Source: a virus
IMG/VR virus record: IMGVR_UViG_3300028361_000074
Coordinates: 1 to 36,663 of that record
Direction: 5' to 3' (one strand)
Length of the DNA stretch: 36,663 nt
Shown in pieces: positions 28,900-36,533 of the stretch; within the stretch, counting starts at the first letter, position 1; each line of letters starts with the position of its first letter. Under the pieces are notes generated by a model. The model saw nothing but the letters and a program-made list of their open reading frames with translations. It was not told where the DNA came from and searched no databases. The position numbers and the translations under genes are program-made.

Positions 28900-29178
28900 A
28901 TGGACACCAAGACCATCACCCTGGTCCGCCCGATCGAACGCGGCGAAAGCAAGATGACCAAGCTGACCCTGCGCGAGCCGACATCCGGCGATCTGCGCGG
29001 CCTGAAACTGGCCGATGTGCTGCAACTGGATGTAAACGCGCTGATGAACCTGTTGCCGCGCATCTGCATCGAAGGGTTGACAGGACCCGAAATCGCAAAG
29101 CTGTGCCCCGCAGATCTGGCCCGGGCAGGCGGCGCCGTTGTGGGTTTTTTCGACCAGGAGGCGGCGACGGAGGCCTGA
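28900..29178 (+). CDS. E: Tail assembly chaperone (P2 E / Mu gp41-like)
   Basis: 92 residues: ITLVRPIERGESKMTKLTLREPTSGDLRGLKLADVLQLDVNALMNLLPRICIEGLTGPEIAKLCPADL, the phage TAC (E/gp41) family. It helps assemble the tube around the tape measure. A slippery T TTT TTC lies at 29145-29151 near its 3' end, giving the longer E' product (separate entry). One base of the stop overlaps the next ATG. Confidence 0.92.
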   Translation: MDTKTITLVRPIERGESKMTKLTLREPTSGDLRGLKLADVLQLDVNALMNLLPRICIEGLTGPEIAKLCPADLARAGGAVVGFFDQEAATEA

Positions 29179-29315
29179 TGCCCGACGACGTCGAAGACGC
29201 CATGGCCGACATCGCGCTGATCTACCGGTTCGGGCACGCCGAAATGTGCGCGATGTCGCTGCCGGAACTTGCCCGCTGGCGCGACCGGGCGCGCGAGCAA
29301 GCACAGGAGCAGTAG
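28900..29315 (+). CDS. E' -1 frameshift fusion product of the tail chaperone
   Basis: Reading shifts from the E frame to the -1 frame at T TTT TTC (29145-29151; zero-frame codons GGT TTT TTC). This joins residues 1-84 of E to 54 residues that include the GpE-like domain (ADIALIYRFGHAEMCAMSLPELARWRDRARE), giving 138 residues. The -1 frame stays open from before the site to 29313. P2 makes E+E' by the same kind of -1 slip on a T-run. Frameshift efficiency cannot be judged here. Confidence 0.8.
29145..29151 (+). promoter_or_regulatory. Programmed -1 frameshift slippery site TTTTTTC
   Basis: The heptamer has the X XXY YYZ form in the correct phase for E, and both tRNAs can re-pair in the -1 frame. 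GC-rich sequence follows, which could slow ribosomes; no clear pseudoknot was worked out. Confidence 0.78.
29178..29315 (+). CDS. GpE-family (E' domain) reading frame
   Basis: 45 residues from ATG 29178: DIALIYRFGHAEMCAMSLPELARWRDRAREQ is the GpE-family signature. It may be translated separately from the TGATG overlap, but its main use is likely as the C-terminal part of the E-E' frameshift protein. Confidence 0.7.
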   Translation: MPDDVEDAMADIALIYRFGHAEMCAMSLPELARWRDRAREQAQEQ

Positions 29316-31157
29316 ATGTCCGACCTCAACATCGCCATGATCCTGCGCCTGGTCGATCAGGTCACCGGACCGTCCAGGCGGGTGCTGTCGTCGATGCGCG
29401 AGGTCGGTGGCTCTGTCACAAGCGTGGCAGACCGGCTGGATGGTGCTGCGCAGCGACAGATTGCGTCGATGCGCGGGCAGGTAATCGAAGTCGGCGCATT
29501 GAGTGCGTCGATCTATGCCGCTGTGCGGCCCGCCATCCAGTTTGAGACCGCTATGGCCGGGATTAACAAAGTCGTCGATTTCGAGACGCCTGATGCGCTG
29601 AAAGCGCTTGGTCAGGAAATCCAGAACCTGTCAACTTCTGGGGGTATCGCGCAGACCGCGACCGACATTGCAGCCATCATCGAGGAAGCTGGCAAGGCGA
29701 ACCTGATCAACAAGGATCTGGGCATCGAGGCCCTGAACGCCGAGATGATCGAGTTTGCGCGCAACACCGCCCAGATGGCCGTTGCATTTGAAATTCCGGC
29801 ACAGCTGGCGGGCCAAACCATGGCGATCTGGAAGAACGCTCTTGGCATGGGGACCGAAGAAAGCCTGATTTTCGCCGATGCCATAAACCACACCGCAAAC
29901 AACATCGGCACGACCGAAGCCAAGCTGATCGATATGATCGGCTATGTCGGCGCGACTGCGAAAAGTGCAGGCCTGGCAACTACCGAAATCGTCGGCCTGT
30001 CTGCGGCCATCCTTTCTGCCGGGGCATCGCCGGAACGCGCAGCCACTGGCCTGAAGAATTTCACCAACGCGCTGACCCGGGGCGCGAGCGCGACTGACAG
30101 GCAGCTTGCGATTTTCGAACAGCTTGGCCTGGACGCGACGGAGATGGCCGAGCGGATGCAGGTCGACGCAAAGGGCGCGATTATCGACGTGCTGGAGCGG
30201 CTGCGCGAACTGCCCGCCGCCGTCCAGAACGCTGCGATCGGGGATTTGTTCGGCCAGGAAGCAACCAGCGCAATTACGCCCTTGATCGGCAATCTCGACA
30301 ACCTGCGCGCGTCGTTCGATCTGGTGGCGGATCCGGCGGAATTTGCCGGGGCCATGCTGCGTGAATTCGAAGCACAGTCGGGCACGACCGAGAACCAGAT
30401 CAAACTGCTGATCAATAACGTGAACGCGCTGGTGACGACATTCACAACCGAGCTGCTGCCCGCGATCAAGGATGTGATCCAAGCAGTCGCCCCGTTTCTG
30501 CAGCAAATGCGCGAATGGGTTTCCGCAAATCCGGAACTGGTCGCCGCTTTGGGACAGGCGGCACTGGCCTTGTTGGGGTTCAAGGCGGCGTCTTTGGCTG
30601 TGAGCGTTGCGCTTGTCGGCATCATCAAGCCGGTCGCATTGGTCGCGAAGGGCATCGGACTTCTGCTGTCGGTTGTCGCGGTTGCAAACCCGTTCAGCCT
30701 GTTGATTGCGGGCGCTGCACTTTTGACCGCCGCGATCTTTGCCCCATGGGATGAAATCGGGGCTTACATCGATGGCAAGCTGTCAGGCATCAGCCTGTAC
30801 GACAGCGGCAAGGCGATGATCCAGACGCTGTGGAGCGGTGCGAAAGGGGTCATCCCCCGGATGGTCGCGGACATCAAGGCGCGCATCGCGGGGATACTCC
30901 CCGACTGGCTGTCCAACTATCTGTCGGGTGGGGGCGGGGACAGTGCGGCACCGGACGCCGCGGTTGACATGACCGGCCCGCTGCGCCCGCCGCGGGCGGA
31001 TGGAACCTACACCCAGAACAACACCATCACCATCACGCCGCATCCCAACCAGAACCCCGAGGCCATTGCGAACGAGGTCATCCGCCAGCAGGCCAGAAGG
31101 GGCCGCGGCGGACCCGCCATGCCGCATCTTTATGACACGCCCGAGGACGCGCAATGA
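29316..31157 (+). CDS. Tape measure protein (P2 T / Mu gp42 position)
   Basis: 613 residues. The N-terminus (~1-330) is a TP901-type tape-measure domain (FETAMAGINKVVDFETPDALKALGQEIQNLS, GLATTEIVGLSAAILSAGASPERAATGLKNFTNAL). Helical coiled regions follow, then hydrophobic segments at ~405-475 (LVAALGQAALALLGFKAASLAVSVALVGI and further), which may enter the host membrane during DNA injection. It sets tail length. Starts directly after the GpE stop. Confidence 0.93.
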   Translation: MSDLNIAMILRLVDQVTGPSRRVLSSMREVGGSVTSVADRLDGAAQRQIASMRGQVIEVGALSASIYAAVRPAIQFETAMAGINKVVDFETPDALKALGQEIQNLSTSGGIAQTATDIAAIIEEAGKANLINKDLGIEALNAEMIEFARNTAQMAVAFEIPAQLAGQTMAIWKNALGMGTEESLIFADAINHTANNIGTTEAKLIDMIGYVGATAKSAGLATTEIVGLSAAILSAGASPERAATGLKNFTNALTRGASATDRQLAIFEQLGLDATEMAERMQVDAKGAIIDVLERLRELPAAVQNAAIGDLFGQEATSAITPLIGNLDNLRASFDLVADPAEFAGAMLREFEAQSGTTENQIKLLINNVNALVTTFTTELLPAIKDVIQAVAPFLQQMREWVSANPELVAALGQAALALLGFKAASLAVSVALVGIIKPVALVAKGIGLLLSVVAVANPFSLLIAGAALLTAAIFAPWDEIGAYIDGKLSGISLYDSGKAMIQTLWSGAKGVIPRMVADIKARIAGILPDWLSNYLSGGGGDSAAPDAAVDMTGPLRPPRADGTYTQNNTITITPHPNQNPEAIANEVIRQQARRGRGGPAMPHLYDTPEDAQ

Positions 31158-31567
31158 TCGCGTCGCTGACCATGATGGCGTTGGGCGGGTTCCGGTTCGG
31201 CGTGAACCGCGCCAGCTATCAGACGCTGCAGCGCACGGCGATGTACCGCTGGGCGACGCTGGACCGCGCAGGCCGGGACCCGGCGGCGCAGTTTCTGGGG
31301 CCCGGGGTCGAAACCATCACGTTGAACGGCACCATTTACCCCCATTTCAAGGGCGGTTTACGGCAGGTTGAAGCGATGCGCCTGGTGGCCCGCCTGGGCG
31401 AGCCGATGATCCTGGTCGATGGTCTGGGCTTTGTTCTGCAACGCTGGGTAATCCTGCGCATTTCCGAGACGAAAGGCACATTTCTGCGCGACGGCGCGCC
31501 CCGGCGCATCGACTTTTCGGTGGATCTGCAAAGCTACGGGGAGGACGGCACATGGCCGAATATCTGA
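31154..31567 (+). CDS. U: Tail protein U (P2 U-like)
   Basis: 137 residues: MIASLTMMALGGFRFGVNRASYQTLQRTAMYRWATLDRAGRDPAAQFLGPGVETITLNGTIYPHFKGG and GWVLRI/FSVDLQSYGED-type C-terminus match the P2 GpU family, a tail-completion protein. ATGA overlap with the tape measure. Confidence 0.92.
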   Translation: MIASLTMMALGGFRFGVNRASYQTLQRTAMYRWATLDRAGRDPAAQFLGPGVETITLNGTIYPHFKGGLRQVEAMRLVARLGEPMILVDGLGFVLQRWVILRISETKGTFLRDGAPRRIDFSVDLQSYGEDGTWPNI

Positions 31568-31761
31568 CCGGGCGCGGCGAGGTGCTGGACCAGATCGTGC
31601 TGGCTCAGTACGGGCGGCGTGACGTGCTGGTTGCCGTGCTGGATGCCAATCCCGGCCTTGCCGAGCTGGGGCCGATCCTGCCCTACCGCACGCGCGTCAC
31701 GCTGCCCGATCTGCCCGCACCGTCCCAGACCCCCGTGCTGCGCCTGTGGGGCCGGTCGTGA
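31552..31761 (+). CDS. X: Tail protein X (LysM-like)
   Basis: 69 residues: MAEYLTGRGEVLDQIVLAQYGRRDVLVAVLDANPGLAELGPILPYRTRVTLPDLP, the Phage_tail_X/LysM-like pattern. In P2-like phages it contacts the tail tube or spike assembly. Overlaps U by 16 bases. Confidence 0.92.
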   Translation: MAEYLTGRGEVLDQIVLAQYGRRDVLVAVLDANPGLAELGPILPYRTRVTLPDLPAPSQTPVLRLWGRS

Positions 31762-32771
31762 AGCCGTTGTTCCGCGTCACCGCCGACGGCGAGGACGTGA
31801 CCGCGCGGGTGGCTGACCGGCTGCTGGAGCTGCGCATTCTGGACGCCGCGGGGATCGAGGCCGACACGCTGAGCCTGACGCTCGATGACCGTGACGCGCG
31901 GCTGGCCGCGCCGCCGCACCAGTCGGTCATCCGTGTCTGGCTGGGCATGCAGGGGCCGCTTGGCACCCCGATGGCCAGCGTCCCGTTGACGCCGATGGGC
32001 GCGTTTCGCACCGACGATACCGAGCTCACCGGGCCGACCCGCCAGATGCGTATCAGCGCCACCGCCGCCGACATGAGCGGCGGCATCCGCAGCCCGCGCA
32101 CCCGTGCGTGGGAAGGGGCCAGCCTGGGCGATATCCTGCGCACCATCGCGGGCGCGCATTCCCTGACGCCCGCCGCCGACGCCGCCCTGGCCGCCCATGC
32201 GCCCGGGTTTGTGGCACAGACGGCCGAGAGCGACCTGAACCTGCTGACCCGCCTCGCGCGGCGCGTGGGCGGCACCGTGAAGCCCGCAGACGGGCGGCTG
32301 GTGCTGGCGCGCCGCGGGGCGGGCACCGCCGCCGACGGCACGCCGTTGCCGCCCGTGATGCTGGCACCGTCCGACGCCAGCAAATGGTCCTGGCACGCCG
32401 CCGACAGGGGCCGATACGCCAGCGCAGAGGCGTCCTGGACCGACCTGGGCACCGGGGCCGTCAACAAGGTGATCGTGGGTGAAGGCGATCCGCGCCGCGT
32501 GCTGCGCCACGTTCACGCCACCGAAAATGAAGCCGCGCGCGCCGCACAGGCCGCGTTGGCCGATGCCGCGCGCGGGGCCCAGACCGCCCGCATCAACCTG
32601 ATCCGGTTCGTGCCTTCGGCATTTGCCGGTGCCCGCATCCGGTTTGCCGAGGTCCGCCCGGAATGGGCGGGCGACTGGTCGGTGCACCGCGCACATCACA
32701 TTCTGACCGACCGGCTTGTGACCGAGCTGGATCTGGAACGCCCCCCCATTTCGCCCGCCACAGGAGCCTGA
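31758..32771 (+). CDS. D: Tail hub protein D (P2 D / Mu gp44-like)
   Basis: About 337 residues from GTG at 31758, which overlaps the X stop (GTGA); GTG at 31746 is an alternative. KPLFRVTADGEDVTARVADRLLELRILDAAGIEADTLSLTLDDRD, VRIWLG-like PHQSVIRVWLG, and DLNLLTRLARRVGGTVKPADGRLVLARRG match the phage late-control/GPD hub family. It forms the baseplate hub that holds the spike. Last gene of the P2-ordered block. Confidence 0.93.
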   Translation: MKPLFRVTADGEDVTARVADRLLELRILDAAGIEADTLSLTLDDRDARLAAPPHQSVIRVWLGMQGPLGTPMASVPLTPMGAFRTDDTELTGPTRQMRISATAADMSGGIRSPRTRAWEGASLGDILRTIAGAHSLTPAADAALAAHAPGFVAQTAESDLNLLTRLARRVGGTVKPADGRLVLARRGAGTAADGTPLPPVMLAPSDASKWSWHAADRGRYASAEASWTDLGTGAVNKVIVGEGDPRRVLRHVHATENEAARAAQAALADAARGAQTARINLIRFVPSAFAGARIRFAEVRPEWAGDWSVHRAHHILTDRLVTELDLERPPISPATGA

Positions 32772-32772
32772 C

Positions 32773-35700
32773 ATGCCCATTGAGACCGTTGACGCCCAGT
32801 TCGGACGCTATGAAGATTTCCCCGAGCGCACCATTGCAATTGGTGCGGACGAAACGCTCGATCTGGCGTTTGTCTGGAAAGACGATGCCACCGCGATCGA
32901 CATCACGGGCGGCTACGTGACCGCGTGGATCGTGCTGCCGGATGGCAGTCACATGCAGCTGCCATCGGATATCGCGGACGGCACCGGTGGGCTGCAAAAG
33001 GTGTTGCAACCGCCCTACAAGTTTGCACCTGGTCTGCACCGGATCGCGGTGCGGCTGACGCTGAACGACCGCACCATGTCAGCGGGGTGTTTCATTGATT
33101 TCGCGGCCGCTGTCGGGACATTGATCGCGCCGCCGGTGGTGATCGCGCAGCTGGCGCCGGTGGCCGCCGTGCAGGGTGCGGATGCGATCACCCGCGACGC
33201 GGCGACGGCCATTCGCGGGGCCACCGAGTGGTCAGTCACAGGGACAGCGACGGTCAGTTCGACCGGGCTTGTGACCATCCCCACCACAGCGCCGATCAGC
33301 GCCACGCTGGTGGTCACCGGGCGCAACGTGGCAGGCCCCACATCGGTGCCACTGCCTGTGGAGATTACGGCGGCGGCGGAAAGCGCCACGGCACCTGACA
33401 CCATGGCGGCCCCGACGCTGACCGGCGGCGAGACACAGATCACGATCACCCCGCCCGCCGCACCGGACCTGAACGGCGGAACGCTTCTGACGGACGGCTA
33501 CCGGTTTCTGGTCTACAGCGCGGCGGACGCGCTGCTTGCCACGATCAACCGTGGCAATCTTGCGGAGTTTGATGTGACGGGCCTGAGCGCGCAGACCGGT
33601 GTTTATGCGACCGTCTTCGCGCGCACCAATGCAGGCAACGGCACGGCCAGCGCGGCCTCAAATACCGTGGCGGTTACACCCGCAGCAACGGCACCGGACG
33701 CGTTTCTGACCAACGGCTGGGCGCTGGCGGATCAGCCGAGCACAGACGGCGACACCCTGACGCTGACGATCAGTGCGCTGCCCGTTGACAACGGCGGGGC
33801 GGCGATCACGAGCATCGAATATCGGATCGGCACAGGCGCGGCTGTGACGCTCGCGAGCGGTGCTGCAACAGGTGCGCGCGACATTACAGTGCTGGCCGAC
33901 ACGGAAGCCAGCATCACGGTCCGGGCGGTCAATTCGGTTGGCGCAGGGCCGTGGTCGGATGCGAAAACGGCCACACCTACGGAAATCATCACAGTCACCG
34001 CTGTCCCTTTCAGCGGGACAACGCGCACAGGCTCCGGCCCCGGCAACGGGCAGGCTAACAACGCTGAGTTTGTTACCCCCAAGTCCGTGCGCATGTCGAA
34101 TGGTGACGTTTACGCCGCGTTGTATTCGTCAAACGAAGGCGACAATGGGATCACCGGTGGGGTCATTATACGCCACATGGTGTGCCCAACGAGCGATACT
34201 CTTGACGCTGATGTTTTCCTTGGGTGGACAGCACGAAACAACCACTCTGACCCAGCGCTGATAATGCGCTCGGACGGCAAGGCTATGGTGATCTGGACCG
34301 GTCACAGCCTGCGATACATGCGGATGCGGGTTCAAACCACTGCCGGGGATTGGGCAAATTGGGACGCGGTAGTAGAATTAGGGCCGTCGCTGTTCCCGAA
34401 CGACGATCCAATCCCGACGATGACGTATGTCAATGCGGTCAATCTTTCGGGCGCAACGACGCCAACGATCTACATTTTCTTCCGGGGTGCAGGGAGTGTC
34501 GATGGAAGGCTCTATTACACATCATCAACAGACGATGGGGATACGTGGTCGGCGGCGACACAAGTCTGTGACAGCGCACAGCGGCTTTACCCAGTTTCCG
34601 CAGTAAATGCGGCAGGCACCGAAGCCACTATGACGGTGGCGTACCATCCGCTTGACAGCACAGGAAATGCAGGTCAGCCGATCTGGGGGTTTAATATCGA
34701 CAATGCGGGTCAATTCCGATCCCTGACTGGCACCGCGATTACACCATCGGCTACACTGGCCCTTTCGGATCTTACTGAAATTGCGGATGAGGGTATCCTG
34801 CCAGTCTGGAACTTCTCGCTTCGGTATGATGGGGCCGTCGCGTATCTGCTGTATTTAGTATATGTGGAAGATGCGTTGGCAGATGGTGACATGACGCTCA
34901 AACGCGCCACCATTCTTGCCAACGGCACCGTGTCTACAGAAATTGTTGGAAACCTCGGTGCCGGAGAGGGGATTAACCGTGTTGGAGCGGCCATAACAAT
35001 GAGCAATGGCTCCCCAGATGTGGTTTACGCGGGGTTTTCTGACAGCACAGTCGCAACATCGCGACTGCTGGGCGTGTACCAGCGGCGGACTGACGGAACC
35101 AGTTGGCGCAGGACCGTTATTGGCGAGGGAGAAATTGATATCACAGGCCTCCGCGTAATGGAGACCAGCAACGATGAGCCGGTACTGCTAGTATCACAAC
35201 TCCCCGGCCCGTTCGGGATGATCGTGCAATATCCAAACAGTGAAGACGGTTGGTTGGTGCAAGAGTATTCATCAATGCACAACGGTCAGGCAGTGGCCTA
35301 TACGCCAAACCCGTCGAGATGGGCACCAACGGTCAGCACTGCGGCGCAGGCAGTAGTAGATCTTGAGTTCGATACAGTTTTGGACGCGACGCAGGTTGCC
35401 AGTACTTTTGACAGTGCAAATATGCGTGCGCTTGACAACGGTGACTCAGTAGGTGTGCTGCGTACACTGACAGCCGGAACCAACCCGTTTGTAAACCGTG
35501 TTGATGCTGCGGCCCGGCACAGCCGACTAGCCTTGACCGCTGACGGTGTTGTCAAACATGCGAATGGTGTGAGTTTTGATGGCGCGGCTGGCAGTTATCT
35601 TTTGTGCCGGCAGGGCGCCCTAGGCCCAAACTGGATGACGGCGGTTCGTTTCTCGCCGACAAACATCGGCACAGACTTCATACAGTTAATTGCTGCTGAT

Positions 35701-36096
35701 ATTCCCCCAAGGCGTATTATCCAGTTCAGGGTTAATTCAACCGGCGTGCAGGCTATCGCCTTCAACACCAGCGATGCAAACTTTGGCGCACTCGCAACAA
35801 AAACAATAGTAAACGGCGGCGATTATTGCGCGATTGCGTACCTGAATGGAACGGCAGTCCATGTGGAGGTGATCGACATGGCGGACACGGCCCCTCGAAC
35901 GCCGGTAACCGGTACTGGGACCCTGACTGGATCTGGCAGGCTAACCACCGCTAACATGCCGGTGGCAATCGGCGCCAATCTTAACACGGTCGATGGGTCG
36001 GGACGATTTGAAGGCGTAATCCGGAAGGCGGCATTCAAGCGGGAGACTGCGCCCGTTGCGGATATCGCAGCCGTCCGGACTTGGCTGCAAGAGTGA
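32773..36096 (+). CDS. Giant receptor-binding protein with BNR/polysaccharide-lyase-like propeller
   Basis: 1107 residues, the largest gene. Residues ~1-115 look like a baseplate-attachment domain. Residues ~120-400 hold Ig/fibronectin-III-like repeats (AATAPDTMAAP..., VTPAATAPDAF). From ~430 to 840 a repeated beta-propeller pattern resembles BNR_4 proteins and PL24-type lyases: NNHSDPALIMRSDGKAMVIWTGHS with H491 and H511, IYIFFRGAG with R571, and YYTSSTDDGDTWSAATQV. Residues ~855-1107 look like a concanavalin/LamG-type lectin fold (VSFDGAAGSYLLCRQGALGPNWMTAVRF). It probably binds, and may cut, a host surface glycan. Enzyme activity is inferred. Confidence 0.75.
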   Translation: MPIETVDAQFGRYEDFPERTIAIGADETLDLAFVWKDDATAIDITGGYVTAWIVLPDGSHMQLPSDIADGTGGLQKVLQPPYKFAPGLHRIAVRLTLNDRTMSAGCFIDFAAAVGTLIAPPVVIAQLAPVAAVQGADAITRDAATAIRGATEWSVTGTATVSSTGLVTIPTTAPISATLVVTGRNVAGPTSVPLPVEITAAAESATAPDTMAAPTLTGGETQITITPPAAPDLNGGTLLTDGYRFLVYSAADALLATINRGNLAEFDVTGLSAQTGVYATVFARTNAGNGTASAASNTVAVTPAATAPDAFLTNGWALADQPSTDGDTLTLTISALPVDNGGAAITSIEYRIGTGAAVTLASGAATGARDITVLADTEASITVRAVNSVGAGPWSDAKTATPTEIITVTAVPFSGTTRTGSGPGNGQANNAEFVTPKSVRMSNGDVYAALYSSNEGDNGITGGVIIRHMVCPTSDTLDADVFLGWTARNNHSDPALIMRSDGKAMVIWTGHSLRYMRMRVQTTAGDWANWDAVVELGPSLFPNDDPIPTMTYVNAVNLSGATTPTIYIFFRGAGSVDGRLYYTSSTDDGDTWSAATQVCDSAQRLYPVSAVNAAGTEATMTVAYHPLDSTGNAGQPIWGFNIDNAGQFRSLTGTAITPSATLALSDLTEIADEGILPVWNFSLRYDGAVAYLLYLVYVEDALADGDMTLKRATILANGTVSTEIVGNLGAGEGINRVGAAITMSNGSPDVVYAGFSDSTVATSRLLGVYQRRTDGTSWRRTVIGEGEIDITGLRVMETSNDEPVLLVSQLPGPFGMIVQYPNSEDGWLVQEYSSMHNGQAVAYTPNPSRWAPTVSTAAQAVVDLEFDTVLDATQVASTFDSANMRALDNGDSVGVLRTLTAGTNPFVNRVDAAARHSRLALTADGVVKHANGVSFDGAAGSYLLCRQGALGPNWMTAVRFSPTNIGTDFIQLIAADIPPRRIIQFRVNSTGVQAIAFNTSDANFGALATKTIVNGGDYCAIAYLNGTAVHVEVIDMADTAPRTPVTGTGTLTGSGRLTTANMPVAIGANLNTVDGSGRFEGVIRKAAFKRETAPVADIAAVRTWLQE
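33985..36096. other. Lower-GC segment within the receptor-binding gene
   Basis: From about 33985 the DNA becomes visibly less GC-rich, with more A/T-ending codons. A hand count of 60 bases at 34861-34920 gives 32 G/C, against 39 in the 60 bases at 32461-32520. The change coincides with the start of the propeller domain (about codon 405), which points to domain acquisition by recombination. Confidence 0.65.
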
Positions 36097-36159
36097 CCAA
36101 GGCAGCCAGCAGCATCCACGCCGATCCGGGCAGGGGGATCGGCGGGATCGGCAGCGGCA

Positions 36160-36342
36160 GTGGCCTACAACAGGGATGGGACGGCAATCACCTTCAATGG
36201 GGGAACCGTGAACCACACAGACACGAGAACCTACGCGAGTTCTGCCCGCAGAGTTTCGGTCATGTCGGGCACAGCTTCGGGCAACCTGACTGTTAAGGCC
36301 ACAGCTGAGATGCTTGTGGTGGGGATCATCCCGCCGGTCTGA
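36160..36342 (+). CDS. Small C-terminal reading frame after the receptor-binding gene
   Basis: 60 residues from GTG 36160: MAYNRDGTAITFNGGTVNHTDTRTYASSARRVSVMSGTASGNLTVKATAEMLVVGIIPPV. The composition is coding-like and beta-rich, similar to fibre-tip proteins. It is in the same frame as the large gene, separated by a TGA followed by C (36094-36097), with no other stop between. It could be an independent small protein or a readthrough extension. The ribosome-binding site before the GTG is poor. No family recognised. Confidence 0.45.
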   Translation: MAYNRDGTAITFNGGTVNHTDTRTYASSARRVSVMSGTASGNLTVKATAEMLVVGIIPPV

Positions 36343-36505
36343 TGGTGAGCGAATGAGGCAGGCGGGGCGGCCGACTTGTCAGACATACGGCCCGCGCGAC
36401 AGGACGGCATGACAACAGCCATTCAATGGCTATTCAAACACCTGTTGAACGGACCATCGCGGGCGCAAGCGCGCAAAAACGCTCTGCTGCAGATATTGGT
36501 GTAAT
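36343..36505. other. Right-end non-coding region
   Basis: No gene is supported. It contains a small perfect dyad, AGCCATT-C-AATGGCT (36417-36431), nearby ATTCAA and TTGAAC words, and CTGCAG shared with the terminal repeat. By analogy with Mu's right end it should carry transposase-binding sites. Confidence 0.45.
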
Positions 36506-36533
36506 TTACTGCAGGAATAAGTGTCACGCCACA
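36506..36533 (-). repeat. Right terminal inverted repeat (attR-like end)
   Basis: Reverse complement of 9-36 with one mismatch in 28; it ends in CCACA, giving the 5'-TG...CA-3' termini usual for Mu-type elements. IS6 transposase homology starts immediately outside it. Confidence 0.8.

Noticed and set aside
34354-34366. ATTGGGACGC-like word in the receptor-binding gene resembling the left-end repeat
   Set aside because: Single imperfect copy inside a coding frame; not part of a cluster.
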